From Xanthomonas maliensis (GTDB lineage: Bacteria; Pseudomonadota; Gammaproteobacteria; Xanthomonadales; Xanthomonadaceae): 64,000 bases of DNA. Every line of letters begins with the position of its first letter. Position 1 is the stretch's first letter. The position numbers were made by a program, and so were the translations under genes. The stretch is from positions 1 to 64,000 of the forward strand of contig NZ_NSET01000016.1 in the NCBI RefSeq assembly GCF_009192945.1, written 5' to 3'. Under the pieces are notes generated by a model. It had not been told where the DNA came from. It ran no database searches and worked only from the letters and a program-made list of their open reading frames with translations. Below, one piece after another: positions 50,188 through 58,685 of this stretch.

Positions 50188-52530
50188 TCACAGGTCCACG
50201 CCGACGCCGATGCCGGCCGAGGACTCGCCACTGCTGAAGGCACCGCCCAGACTGAACGAGGCGCGCGCGCCGAGCTTGCGGGCGTAGCCGATCGACAGTG
50301 CCTGCTGGTCGCCCTGGAAGCCGGCGCCGAGCGATACTCGCCCGCGTGGGCTTTGCGTGCCGGCGGCGTTGACCGCCATGTTGAGCATCGCCGCGCTCAT
50401 CGCGCCGAGCCGATCCATGCGCCGGTCCATGTTGTTCAAACGGCGCTCGGTGTCGCTGCGCAGCTGAGTGAAGCTGTCGTCCAGCGCACTGATGCGGGTG
50501 TTGGTATAGGCATTGGCGCTGCTCAGGGTGGCGCTATCGCCGGCACGCAGTTGCGCCACGTTGGCCGCATCGGTCGCGGCACTGCCGGCGGCGACGTTGG
50601 CGATCTGGCGTTCGTTGCCGGTGCTGCCTACCGACACGGTATTGGCGCGGTCGGCCACCGAGCCCTGGCCGAGCGCGACCGCATTGGCGGCGCTGGCCGA
50701 GGCGCCCTGGCCAAGTGCTGTGGCGGAGGCAGCCGAGGCGTTGGCGCTCTCGCCGATCGCCACCGCATTGGTCGCCACCGCGGCGATGCGCGCATTGGCG
50801 CCGACCGCGGTGCTGCCGTCGGCCTTGACCGTGGCGTTACCGCCGATGGCGGTGTCGTTGGGGCCGTAGGCCAGCGATTGCGCGCCCAACGCCAGGCCGT
50901 TCTCGCCGTTGGCGGTGGCGCCGGAGCCGACGGCCACCGCATTGGTGCCGGCACCGGTACTGGGCGCGGTGGCGGCACTTCCGCTACCACCGACGCTGAT
51001 GCCGCCCGCGCCACCAAGGCTGTCCAGACGATTGCCGAACCCGGTCAGCGCGGTATCGAGCGCGCCCATCGCTGCGCCCAGGTCGCCGTAATGCGCGCCT
51101 TGCACCAGATAGTTGCCGCCGATCAGTTGGCCGTTCGCATCGACCACGCTGCCGGCGCCGAACGCGGTAGCCACGCCGCGCAGCTGCGCCAGGTTGACTG
51201 CATCGGTGTCCAGCGTACCGGCCGCCAGGTTGGTGAGCTGACGCTCGGCGCCCGCCGCGCCGATGGACACGGTGTTGTCGCGTTCGGCGACCGCACCGGC
51301 GCCCAGCGCCACGCTGTTGTTGGTGATGGTTTGCTGATTGTTGACGAACTGCGAGTTGCCCACCCGCGCGCCTGGGCCGATCGCCACCGAGTGGTCGCCG
51401 AAGACATCGGCACCAGTGCCCATGGCGATGCTGTCGTAGAACAGCACCGGGGTGTCGAGAAAGAAATTGCCGTTCCATACCATTCCCCCGCCCAGGGCCA
51501 GGCTGCGGGTACCGCCGGCCCAGGAGCCGTTGCCGAGCGCGGTTGAGCCGACGCCGAGGGCGAGCGCAGCCGGGCCGACCGCCGTGCCGTCGTCGCTCTG
51601 CGCAAACGCGCTGGGGCCCATGGCCACGCTGTGGGTGCCCCAGGCGCGTGCGCCATTGCCGAAGGCAGTGGCCCATTCGGCGGTGGCCTGGCTCTGCGCG
51701 CCCACCGCCACGGCCGCGTATTGGTTGGCCACTGCGGTGGTGCCCACTGCGACAGTACGGTTCGCACTGGCGTCGGCCAGCGCGCCCACCGCGGTCGAGC
51801 TGTAGGCGGTGGCCAGCGCGCCGCCGCCCACCGCCGTGGACAGCGGGCCGGTGGCCTGGGTGGCCTGCAACTGCACGCCTTCCATGCCGAAGCCGGGATT
51901 CATTTCCTCGCCCACATCGACGATGCCACCGATGGCCACGCTGGAGCGGTCGCTGGCGATCGCTCCAGCGCCGGCGGCCACGTTGTATTTGCCGCTGGCC
52001 TGCGCGCCGGCGCCGAGCGCCGTCGCTGCGACGCCGGACGCCGAGGTCTGCTGCAGGATCACCACGCCGTTGGGCTGGTAGGAGAAGTCGAGGTCGAGCA
52101 CACCGCCGACGGCAGTGGTCGAGATCTCGGTGGCCAGACTGTTATGGCCCACCGCCAGCGCATGGTTGGCATAGCCGACCGCACCGGCGCCGAGTGCGAT
52201 GGCGCCCGTGCCGACCGCCGAGGCGGCTTCGCCGGCGGCCAGCGCTTCCTCGCCATCGGCATAGGCGCCGGCATCGCTGCTGTCGCTGCCGCTGGCCTGG
52301 AAGTATCGGCTGGTATCGCTGCTGGTCGCGGACGTGCCGGCATCGCTGGCAGTGCTGGCGACTGCGGGCGCGGATGCAGGCGGCGCAGGTGTCTGCGCCA
52401 TCGCCGTCGTTGCCACGCACAGTGTGCAGGCCAGGGTCAGCGCGTTGACGACATGCGGCAAGCGGGCGGTGGCAGCAGCGCGGAGAGCGGGATGACGGCC
52501 GGTGCGGTGCAGGGGAATGCGTGCGTTCAT
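50188..52530 (-). CDS. YadA-type trimeric autotransporter adhesin
   Basis: 780 residues from ATG 52530. A long N-terminal extended signal region is followed by AQTPAPP, predicting Sec export. The passenger has many YadA-head repeats (A.G..A.A.G..S.A.G.GA- and N.VALG-like blocks, for example NSVALGAGAVAERDNTVSIG), separated by neck sequences (GAERQLTNLAAGTLDTDAVNLAQL). The C-terminal ~100 residues (FTQLRSDTERRLNNMDRRMDRL coiled coil, then a four-strand beta anchor ending SSAGIGVGVDL) form the trimeric YadA barrel. A role in surface adhesion and biofilm is expected. It is divergent from the histidine kinase gene. Confidence 0.95.
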   Translation of the reverse strand: MNARIPLHRTGRHPALRAAATARLPHVVNALTLACTLCVATTAMAQTPAPPASAPAVASTASDAGTSATSSDTSRYFQASGSDSSDAGAYADGEEALAAGEAASAVGTGAIALGAGAVGYANHALAVGHNSLATEISTTAVGGVLDLDFSYQPNGVVILQQTSASGVAATALGAGAQASGKYNVAAGAGAIASDRSSVAIGGIVDVGEEMNPGFGMEGVQLQATQATGPLSTAVGGGALATAYSSTAVGALADASANRTVAVGTTAVANQYAAVAVGAQSQATAEWATAFGNGARAWGTHSVAMGPSAFAQSDDGTAVGPAALALGVGSTALGNGSWAGGTRSLALGGGMVWNGNFFLDTPVLFYDSIAMGTGADVFGDHSVAIGPGARVGNSQFVNNQQTITNNSVALGAGAVAERDNTVSIGAAGAERQLTNLAAGTLDTDAVNLAQLRGVATAFGAGSVVDANGQLIGGNYLVQGAHYGDLGAAMGALDTALTGFGNRLDSLGGAGGISVGGSGSAATAPSTGAGTNAVAVGSGATANGENGLALGAQSLAYGPNDTAIGGNATVKADGSTAVGANARIAAVATNAVAIGESANASAASATALGQGASASAANAVALGQGSVADRANTVSVGSTGNERQIANVAAGSAATDAANVAQLRAGDSATLSSANAYTNTRISALDDSFTQLRSDTERRLNNMDRRMDRLGAMSAAMLNMAVNAAGTQSPRGRVSLGAGFQGDQQALSIGYARKLGARASFSLGGAFSSGESSAGIGVGVDL

Positions 52531-52742
52531 GGCGATCTCGGGGTTGGGGAAACGACAGGACGAGCGCGGCCGCCGGTGGCGCGCAGCGCCTCCGTCTCGG
52601 TCAGGGGGGATCAGGGAATCGCGCCGTCGTCCCCGGTCGCGTTCCGTCATGTGAACTTAGGCGCGCCGTCATCGGCTTGTCACCTGCAAGTTCTCACACG
52701 ATCATCATCGAATTCTCACTGAACGGAGCTGGGCGGGACGGC

Positions 52743-54125
52743 ATGGCGAATGCGTTCTGGAATTGGCTGGGCCGGGCGCCGTTGGCGGACGAGGTGGATC
52801 GACGCAATGCGCGTGTCATCCAGCTGCTGTTGCTGTTCCTGGCGGTGACCATTCCGGCCACGATCGTGCTCGCCTTGGTGTTGGCCTGGCCGCAATTGCG
52901 CGGCCATCCGGTGCCGCCGGGGATGATCATCTCGTTGGCCATGAGCTTGCTGATCGGCGCCTGCGCGGCCATTGGCTTCGTGCGCGTGCGCAAAGGCGCG
53001 CTGCGCGGTGGCGTGCAGCTGCTGCTCGCGGCGATGCTCGGATCGTTGCTGGTCAATGCCGCGATCCATGGCTTCCAGAAGCAGTTGCCGGACCAACTGG
53101 CACAGATGCTGGTGCTGATCCTGGCCGGGCTGGTGCTGGGGCGGCGGGCGCTCTGGATCAGCTTCGTCGCCCTGCTGGCGATGCTCGGCGTCGGTGTCGG
53201 TCACGACGCCTTGAGCGCGTCTGCCCACACGCCGGGGCAGGCATTCTTCAACGTGCTGCCGGTGTTGTTCAGCTATTTGCTGGTGGCGTTGTTGCTGGAT
53301 CGCACCACCGAAGCGCTGCGTGAGAGCCTGCGCGAGTCCAATGCGCGCGGCCAGCGCCTGCAGCGGGAAATGCAGGAGCGCGAGCGCGCACAGACGCAAC
53401 TGATTCATGCGCAGAAGCGCGAGATCACCGAGCGCATGGCCAGCGGCCTGGCGCATGACTTCAACAACATTCTGGCGGTGATGTCCGGCTTTGCGGCCAC
53501 GCGCCACGATGACGAACTTGGCCATGCCGCGCAGCGCATCGCGCAGTTGGAAGACAGTCTGGCGGCGGTGGAGGAATCGGCCGAGCGTGGCATGGCCATC
53601 GTGCGTCGGCTGCTGCGCTTCAGCCGACGCGATGCCGAACACGTCGAATGTTTCGACGCGGCGGTCGCGGTGGAAGCGCTGCAGCCGATGCTGCGGCAGT
53701 TGCTGGAGGCGCGCATCGTGTTGCGCTGCGTGCTGCCGGCGACGCCAGCACCGATCCGTTTCGAGCGCAGCCAGTTCGAACTGATGCTGCTGAACCTGGC
53801 GTCCAATAGCCGCGATGCGATCGCCGACCGCGGCCAGTTCGAGATCGTCGTGTCCGCCGACGGAAGCGGCACTGTCATCGAGGTCGCCGATGACGGCGAT
53901 GGCATGCCGGCCGAGGTGGCCGCGCAGGTGTTCGAGCCGTTTTACAGCACCAAGCCCGCCGATCGCGGCACTGGCCTGGGTCTGGCGGTGGTGCGCGACC
54001 TGGTCGTGCGCGCCGGCGGCCAGATCCAGGTGCGCAGTGCCGTCGGCGCAGGGACCCGCTTCCGGATCGTGCTGCCGCACGCCGACACGGCGACGGGCGG
54101 ACGCACTGCGGCGGACACGCCCTAG
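52743..54125 (+). CDS. Membrane histidine kinase
   Basis: 460 residues from ATG 52743. The N-terminal ~185 residues have about six hydrophobic helices and no large periplasmic loop. A coiled coil (~186-225) leads into the dimerisation domain with His238 in MASGLAHDFNN. The catalytic core has NLASNSRDAI, VADDGDGMP and GTGLGLAVVRD. The HDFNN type of H-box belongs to the NtrB-like hybrid-related kinases. It sits tail-to-tail with a response regulator gene whose stop shares the same CTAG, which suggests they are partners despite opposite strands. It is divergent from the YadA-type gene. Confidence 0.93.
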   Translation: MANAFWNWLGRAPLADEVDRRNARVIQLLLLFLAVTIPATIVLALVLAWPQLRGHPVPPGMIISLAMSLLIGACAAIGFVRVRKGALRGGVQLLLAAMLGSLLVNAAIHGFQKQLPDQLAQMLVLILAGLVLGRRALWISFVALLAMLGVGVGHDALSASAHTPGQAFFNVLPVLFSYLLVALLLDRTTEALRESLRESNARGQRLQREMQERERAQTQLIHAQKREITERMASGLAHDFNNILAVMSGFAATRHDDELGHAAQRIAQLEDSLAAVEESAERGMAIVRRLLRFSRRDAEHVECFDAAVAVEALQPMLRQLLEARIVLRCVLPATPAPIRFERSQFELMLLNLASNSRDAIADRGQFEIVVSADGSGTVIEVADDGDGMPAEVAAQVFEPFYSTKPADRGTGLGLAVVRDLVVRAGGQIQVRSAVGAGTRFRIVLPHADTATGGRTAADTP

Positions 54126-54832
54126 GCGGATGGATCGAAGATGTAGCCCTGGCCATGGACGGAGGTCAGCGGCAACGGCGTTCCGCAGCGGCGCTGCACC
54201 TTGCTGCGCAGACGATGCACCATCGAATCCAGCCGGTGCGCGTCGAAATCGTAGACGCGATCGGTGAGGGCCGCGATCAGCATCTCCCGCGCCACCAACA
54301 GCCCCGGCTGTTCGAGCAGCCGCAGGCACAGCCGGCGCTCGCTGCCTGTCAGCGCCGCGGCAGCGCCAGACGGCGACAGCAGGCACCACCCGTCCTCGCT
54401 CATCTGCCAGCGTCCGCGTGGCGGTCCCATCGGCGCGCGACCGCTGACGCGGCGCGCCAGGCTGTGCAGGGTGGCGGCGAGCAGATCGATTTCCACCGGT
54501 TTGGACAGATAGGCATCGGCACCACCGGTCAAGCCGCGGATGCGGTCCTCGGTCTGCCCAAGACTGGTCAGCATGACGATCCCCAGCTGCGCGCACTGCC
54601 GGCGCAGCGTGCCGGCGAGGGTGAAACCGTCGGTATCGGGCAAGCCCACATCCAGCACCACGATGTCGGCCCTGTCGCGCTGCAGTCGCTGCAGCAGTTC
54701 TGCGCCGGTGCCGCAGCCGTCGACAGCGAAACCGAAGCGGCGTAAGCCGGGTACCAGGATGCGGTCGCGCAGCAGCGCATCGTCCTCCAGGACCAGGATG
54801 CGCAGGGCAGGGGCAGCGGGATCGGAAGTCAT
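54122..54832 (-). CDS. OmpR-family response regulator, convergent with the kinase gene
   Basis: 236 residues from ATG 54832. The receiver has acidic residues in LEDDALL, phospho-acceptor Asp61 in VVLDVGLPD and Lys111 in AYLSKPV. The C-terminal winged helix contains GSERRLCLRLLEQPG, MVHRLRSKVQRR and SVHGQGYIF. Its TAG stop is read from the same CTAG palindrome that gives the kinase gene its TAG, an overlap of four bases. It is divergent from the GH15 gene (126 bp between starts), which is a candidate target. Confidence 0.92.
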   Translation of the reverse strand: MTSDPAAPALRILVLEDDALLRDRILVPGLRRFGFAVDGCGTGAELLQRLQRDRADIVVLDVGLPDTDGFTLAGTLRRQCAQLGIVMLTSLGQTEDRIRGLTGGADAYLSKPVEIDLLAATLHSLARRVSGRAPMGPPRGRWQMSEDGWCLLSPSGAAAALTGSERRLCLRLLEQPGLLVAREMLIAALTDRVYDFDAHRLDSMVHRLRSKVQRRCGTPLPLTSVHGQGYIFDPSA

Positions 54833-54958
54833 GCGCAGCGGCAGTGTAGCCGCAGCCGGGCGCTTGCGCGCGCCTGAATGGCAGCCCGCCATGACGCGCT
54901 TACGCTGCGCAGACATCGCCGCTGGCACACTGGCGGTTCCTCCGTCACGGCGCCCACG

Positions 54959-56767
54959 ATGGCCTCGCGAATCGAAGACTACGCCATGCTCGGCAATTGC
55001 CGCAGTGCGGCTCTGGTGGACCGGAGTGGATCGATCGACTGGCTGTGCCTGCCGCGTTTCGATTCCGATGCGGTGTTCGCTTCCCTGCTTGGCACTGCCG
55101 AACATGGGCGCTGGGCGCTGGCGCCGGCAACACCGTTCCGCAGTGAGCGCGCCTACGAAGACGACAGCCTGGTGTTGCGCACGCGGCTGATCACCGAGAC
55201 CGGCGCCGTCGAACTGATCGACTTCATGGTCGCCAGTACCGATGACACCGACGACGAAGTGCACCAGCACCTGGTGCGCATCGTGCAATGCGTCAAAGGC
55301 AGTGTGCCGATGCACATGCGGCTGACCTTCCGTTTCAACTACGGGCGTACCGTGCCATGGGTCACCAGCATCGACGGCGGCATCCGCGCCATTGCCGGCC
55401 CCGACCAATTGGCTCTGCGCTCGCCGCAGGCGCTGCATGGCGAGGACCTGGGGACCGAGGCCGACTTTACGCTGCAGGAAGGTGAGCGCACCTGGTTTCT
55501 GCTCAGCCATGGCGTTTCGCATCAGCCAGTACCGCCGGCCATCGATCCGGAACAGGCGCTGCAACGCACCACCGCGTTCTGGCACGGCTGGGCGCGCCGC
55601 TGCACCGATGTCGGCCCATGGACGCAGCAGGTACGGCGCTCGCTGGTGGTGCTCAAGGGGCTGAGTTATCTGCCCACTGGCGGCATCGTCGCCGCACCCA
55701 CCGCCTCGCTGCCGGAGTGGCTGGGCGGTACCCGCAATTGGGACTACCGCTATTGCTGGCTGCGCGATTCGGTCTTCACCTTGATCGCCTTGCTGCAAGC
55801 CGGCTATCACGACGAGGCAGCGGCCTTCCGCGACTGGGTGCAGCGTGCGGTCGCCGGCTCGCCCGATCAATTGCAGGCACTGTATGGCATTGCCGGCGAG
55901 CGCCGCCTGCAGGAGTGGGAAGCCGACTGGCTGCCGGGCTATGAAAACTCGCGCCCGGTGCGCATCGGCAATGGCGCGGTGGACCAGTTCCAGCTGGACG
56001 TCTATGGCGAGCTGATCGGTGCCTTCCACTACGCGCGCGAGAAGGGCGTGGCGCCGCCTTCTGGCGACGACGGCACCTCGGCATCGCTGCTCGAGCATTT
56101 CCTGGAGATGCTCGAAACCCTGTGGCAACAGCCCGACGAAGGCATCTGGGAAGTGCGCGATCAGCGTCGCCACTTTGTGCATTCCAAGGTGATGGCCTGG
56201 CTGGCGTTCGACTGCGGCAGCCGCGACGGCATCACCCATGCCGATGCCGACAAGCGTGCACACTGGGGCCGGGTGGCCGAGCAGATCCGCAGCGAAGTGT
56301 TGGCGCAGGGCGTGCATCCAGACGGTCATTTCGTGCAGAGCTATGGCTCCGATCGGCTGGACGCGTCGTTGTTGTTGATCCCCATCGTCGGCTTCCTGCC
56401 GCCGGAGGATCCGCGGATCGCCGCCACCGCCGATGCGATCGCCCGCGAGCTCACTGTCGACGGGCTGGTGGAACGCTATCGCGCCGATGATGCGGCCGAC
56501 GGCCTGCCGGCTGGCGAAGGCACCTTCCTGGCCTGCAGTTTCTGGCTGGTGGAGAACTACGCGCTGCTCGGGCGTACCGATGAGGCGCGCAGCCTGCTCG
56601 AACGCCTGCTTGGCCTATGCAACGACGTCGGCCTGCTGGCCGAAGAATACGACCCGCGCGGCAAGCGCATGCTCGGCAACTTCCCGCAAGGGTATTCCCA
56701 TGTGGCCCTGGTCAATGCGGCATTGCGCCTGCATGGACGCATGGGCGAGAAGGAGACGCATCCATGA
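54959..56767 (+). CDS. GH15 family glycosidase (glucoamylase/trehalase-like)
   Basis: 602 residues from ATG 54959. The N-terminal beta-sandwich begins SRIEDYAMLGNCRSAALVDRSGSIDWLCLPRFDS, the hallmark of bacterial GH15. The (alpha/alpha)6 domain carries WLGGTRNWDYRYCWLRDS, the general acid region EGIWEVRDQ and the second catalytic stretch LAEEYDPRGKRMLGNFPQGYSH. No signal peptide, so it acts in the cytoplasm on alpha-glucans or trehalose. It overlaps zwf by ATGA, feeding the idea that released glucose is routed to glucose-6-phosphate dehydrogenase. Confidence 0.93.
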   Translation: MASRIEDYAMLGNCRSAALVDRSGSIDWLCLPRFDSDAVFASLLGTAEHGRWALAPATPFRSERAYEDDSLVLRTRLITETGAVELIDFMVASTDDTDDEVHQHLVRIVQCVKGSVPMHMRLTFRFNYGRTVPWVTSIDGGIRAIAGPDQLALRSPQALHGEDLGTEADFTLQEGERTWFLLSHGVSHQPVPPAIDPEQALQRTTAFWHGWARRCTDVGPWTQQVRRSLVVLKGLSYLPTGGIVAAPTASLPEWLGGTRNWDYRYCWLRDSVFTLIALLQAGYHDEAAAFRDWVQRAVAGSPDQLQALYGIAGERRLQEWEADWLPGYENSRPVRIGNGAVDQFQLDVYGELIGAFHYAREKGVAPPSGDDGTSASLLEHFLEMLETLWQQPDEGIWEVRDQRRHFVHSKVMAWLAFDCGSRDGITHADADKRAHWGRVAEQIRSEVLAQGVHPDGHFVQSYGSDRLDASLLLIPIVGFLPPEDPRIAATADAIARELTVDGLVERYRADDAADGLPAGEGTFLACSFWLVENYALLGRTDEARSLLERLLGLCNDVGLLAEEYDPRGKRMLGNFPQGYSHVALVNAALRLHGRMGEKETHP

Positions 56768-58503
56768 GTGAGCAAGTGACCACGCCGCCGTGCATCATCG
56801 TGGTGTTCGGCGCGCGCGGCGACCTGACCCGCCGGTTGGTGATGCCGGCGCTGTACAACCTGCGCCGCTCCGGCGCGCTGGGCGAGCAGTTCGCCATCGT
56901 CGGCGTGGATCACGGCGACATCAGCGAGCGCGCCTGGCGTACCTCGCTGGGCCGCTCGATGACCGAGTTGCTGCGTAGCCGCGATGCCGAGTTCCAGACC
57001 GATGGTTTCGACGAGGCCACCTGGGACTGGCTGCGCGAGCGCATGCATTACCTGCGCGGCGACTTCACCGATCTGAAGGCGTACCAGCAGTTGGGCGGCT
57101 TGCTGGAGCGCCTGCATGGGCGGTACGGCACCCAGGGCAATGTGCTGTTCTACCTGGCGACTGCTGCGCGCTTCTTCGAGCCGGCGCTGCTCAATCTGGG
57201 GGCAGCCGGACTGGTCAAACAGCGCGAAGGCGAGGGTTGGCGGCGAGTGATCGTCGAAAAGCCATTCGGCCACGACTTGCCGAGCGCACGTCACCTCAAT
57301 GCCACCGTGGCGCGCGTGTTGCAGGAAGATCAGGTGTTCCGCATCGATCATTTCCTTGGCAAGGAAACCGTGCAGAACATTCTGGCGTTCCGCTTCGCCA
57401 ATGGCTTGTTCGAGCCGGTGTGGAACCGCGATCGCATCGACCACGTGCAGATCACCGCCGCCGAGACCATCGGCGTGGAAGGGCGTGGACGTTTCTATGA
57501 TCCCACCGGTTGCCTGCGCGATATGGTGCCCAATCACCTGTTCCAGCTGCTGGCGATGATCGCGATGGAGCCGCCGGCGGCGTTCACCACCGAAGCCATG
57601 CATCGCCGCCGCGCCGAGGTGATCGAAGCGGTACGTCCGCTCACCCCCGAGGACGTGGTCCGTGGTCAGTACGCGTCCGGCGCTGTCAATCGCAGCGCAG
57701 TGCCGGGCTATCGGGAAGAGGACACGGTCCCGGAAGACTCCGATACCGAAACCTACGTGGCCATGAAGCTGCAGGTCGATACCTGGCGCTGGGCAGGCGT
57801 GCCGTTCTATCTACGCACCGGCAAGCGCTTGCGCGAGCGCACCACCGAGATCGCGATCCGCTTCAAGCCGGCGCCGTTGGCGCCGTTCCGCAGTACCGAA
57901 GTCGGCGGCTACGGGCCGGACTGGCTGGTGCTGCATATCCAGCCGGACGAGGGCATCTCGCTGCAGTTCGACGTCAAGCGACCCGGCGCGCAGGTCGCGT
58001 TGGCGCCGGTGCGGATGGACTTCCGCTACCGCGACTGGTTCCCGAAGGAATACACGGTGGGCTACGAACGCCTGCTGCAGGACTGCATGAATGGTGAAGC
58101 CGGGCTGTTTCAGGATGCGGCGATGGTGGAAGCGGCCTGGCGCATCGTGCAGCCGATCCTGGATGCGTGGAAGCAGCCGCCCAGCGATTTCCCCAACTAT
58201 GCCGCCGGCAGCGCAGGTCCCTCCGCTGCCGACGCGCTGTTGGCGATGAATGGCGGTCATGCCTGGCGCGCATTGACGCCTGGCCGCAAGCCGCCGCCGC
58301 GGCGCGCGCCCGACACCCGCACCGGTGCCACGTCGACCGCGACCAAGGCAGCCGGTGCGAGTGCGAAGACAGCGACCCAAAAGCGTGCGGCGAAGAAGAC
58401 CGCAAGCGCGAAGAAGGCGACTGCGAAGAAGACCGCTGCAGTACGCACCGCCGCTGCTGGCAAGCGGGTGCGCAAGTCGGCCGCGCGTCAGCCACGCAGC
58501 TGA
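56764..58503 (+). CDS. zwf: Glucose-6-phosphate 1-dehydrogenase with basic C-terminal tail
   Basis: 579 residues from ATG 56764. NADP-binding VFGARGDLTRR at ~15-25, EKPFGHDL, and the active-site RIDHFLGKE with His196 are intact. The family's usual length of about 490-510 residues is reached near position 510. The remaining ~65 residues are a Lys/Ala/Thr-rich tail with AAKKTASAKKATAKKTAA, resembling histone H1 or AlgP-like tails. This extension is not part of the enzyme core. It catalyses the first step of the oxidative pentose-phosphate and Entner-Doudoroff routes. Confidence 0.95.
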   Translation: MSEQVTTPPCIIVVFGARGDLTRRLVMPALYNLRRSGALGEQFAIVGVDHGDISERAWRTSLGRSMTELLRSRDAEFQTDGFDEATWDWLRERMHYLRGDFTDLKAYQQLGGLLERLHGRYGTQGNVLFYLATAARFFEPALLNLGAAGLVKQREGEGWRRVIVEKPFGHDLPSARHLNATVARVLQEDQVFRIDHFLGKETVQNILAFRFANGLFEPVWNRDRIDHVQITAAETIGVEGRGRFYDPTGCLRDMVPNHLFQLLAMIAMEPPAAFTTEAMHRRRAEVIEAVRPLTPEDVVRGQYASGAVNRSAVPGYREEDTVPEDSDTETYVAMKLQVDTWRWAGVPFYLRTGKRLRERTTEIAIRFKPAPLAPFRSTEVGGYGPDWLVLHIQPDEGISLQFDVKRPGAQVALAPVRMDFRYRDWFPKEYTVGYERLLQDCMNGEAGLFQDAAMVEAAWRIVQPILDAWKQPPSDFPNYAAGSAGPSAADALLAMNGGHAWRALTPGRKPPPRRAPDTRTGATSTATKAAGASAKTATQKRAAKKTASAKKATAKKTAAVRTAAAGKRVRKSAARQPRS

Positions 58504-58685
58504 CGCATCGGCAGCGAAGCGTTTGCCCGCGGCAAGGAGCGTCGCGGCCCGATCGTGCAACCGCATGCGATTGCGTCGTCACTGCCTGTCGCACGCTGCG
58601 TCGGTCGCGGTCAGCAGCGCGGCCGGCGGTCGTGGCAGCGAGCCCGCTGCTGCATTGATGTATCCGCGCTCGTCGCGCCGCGCGC

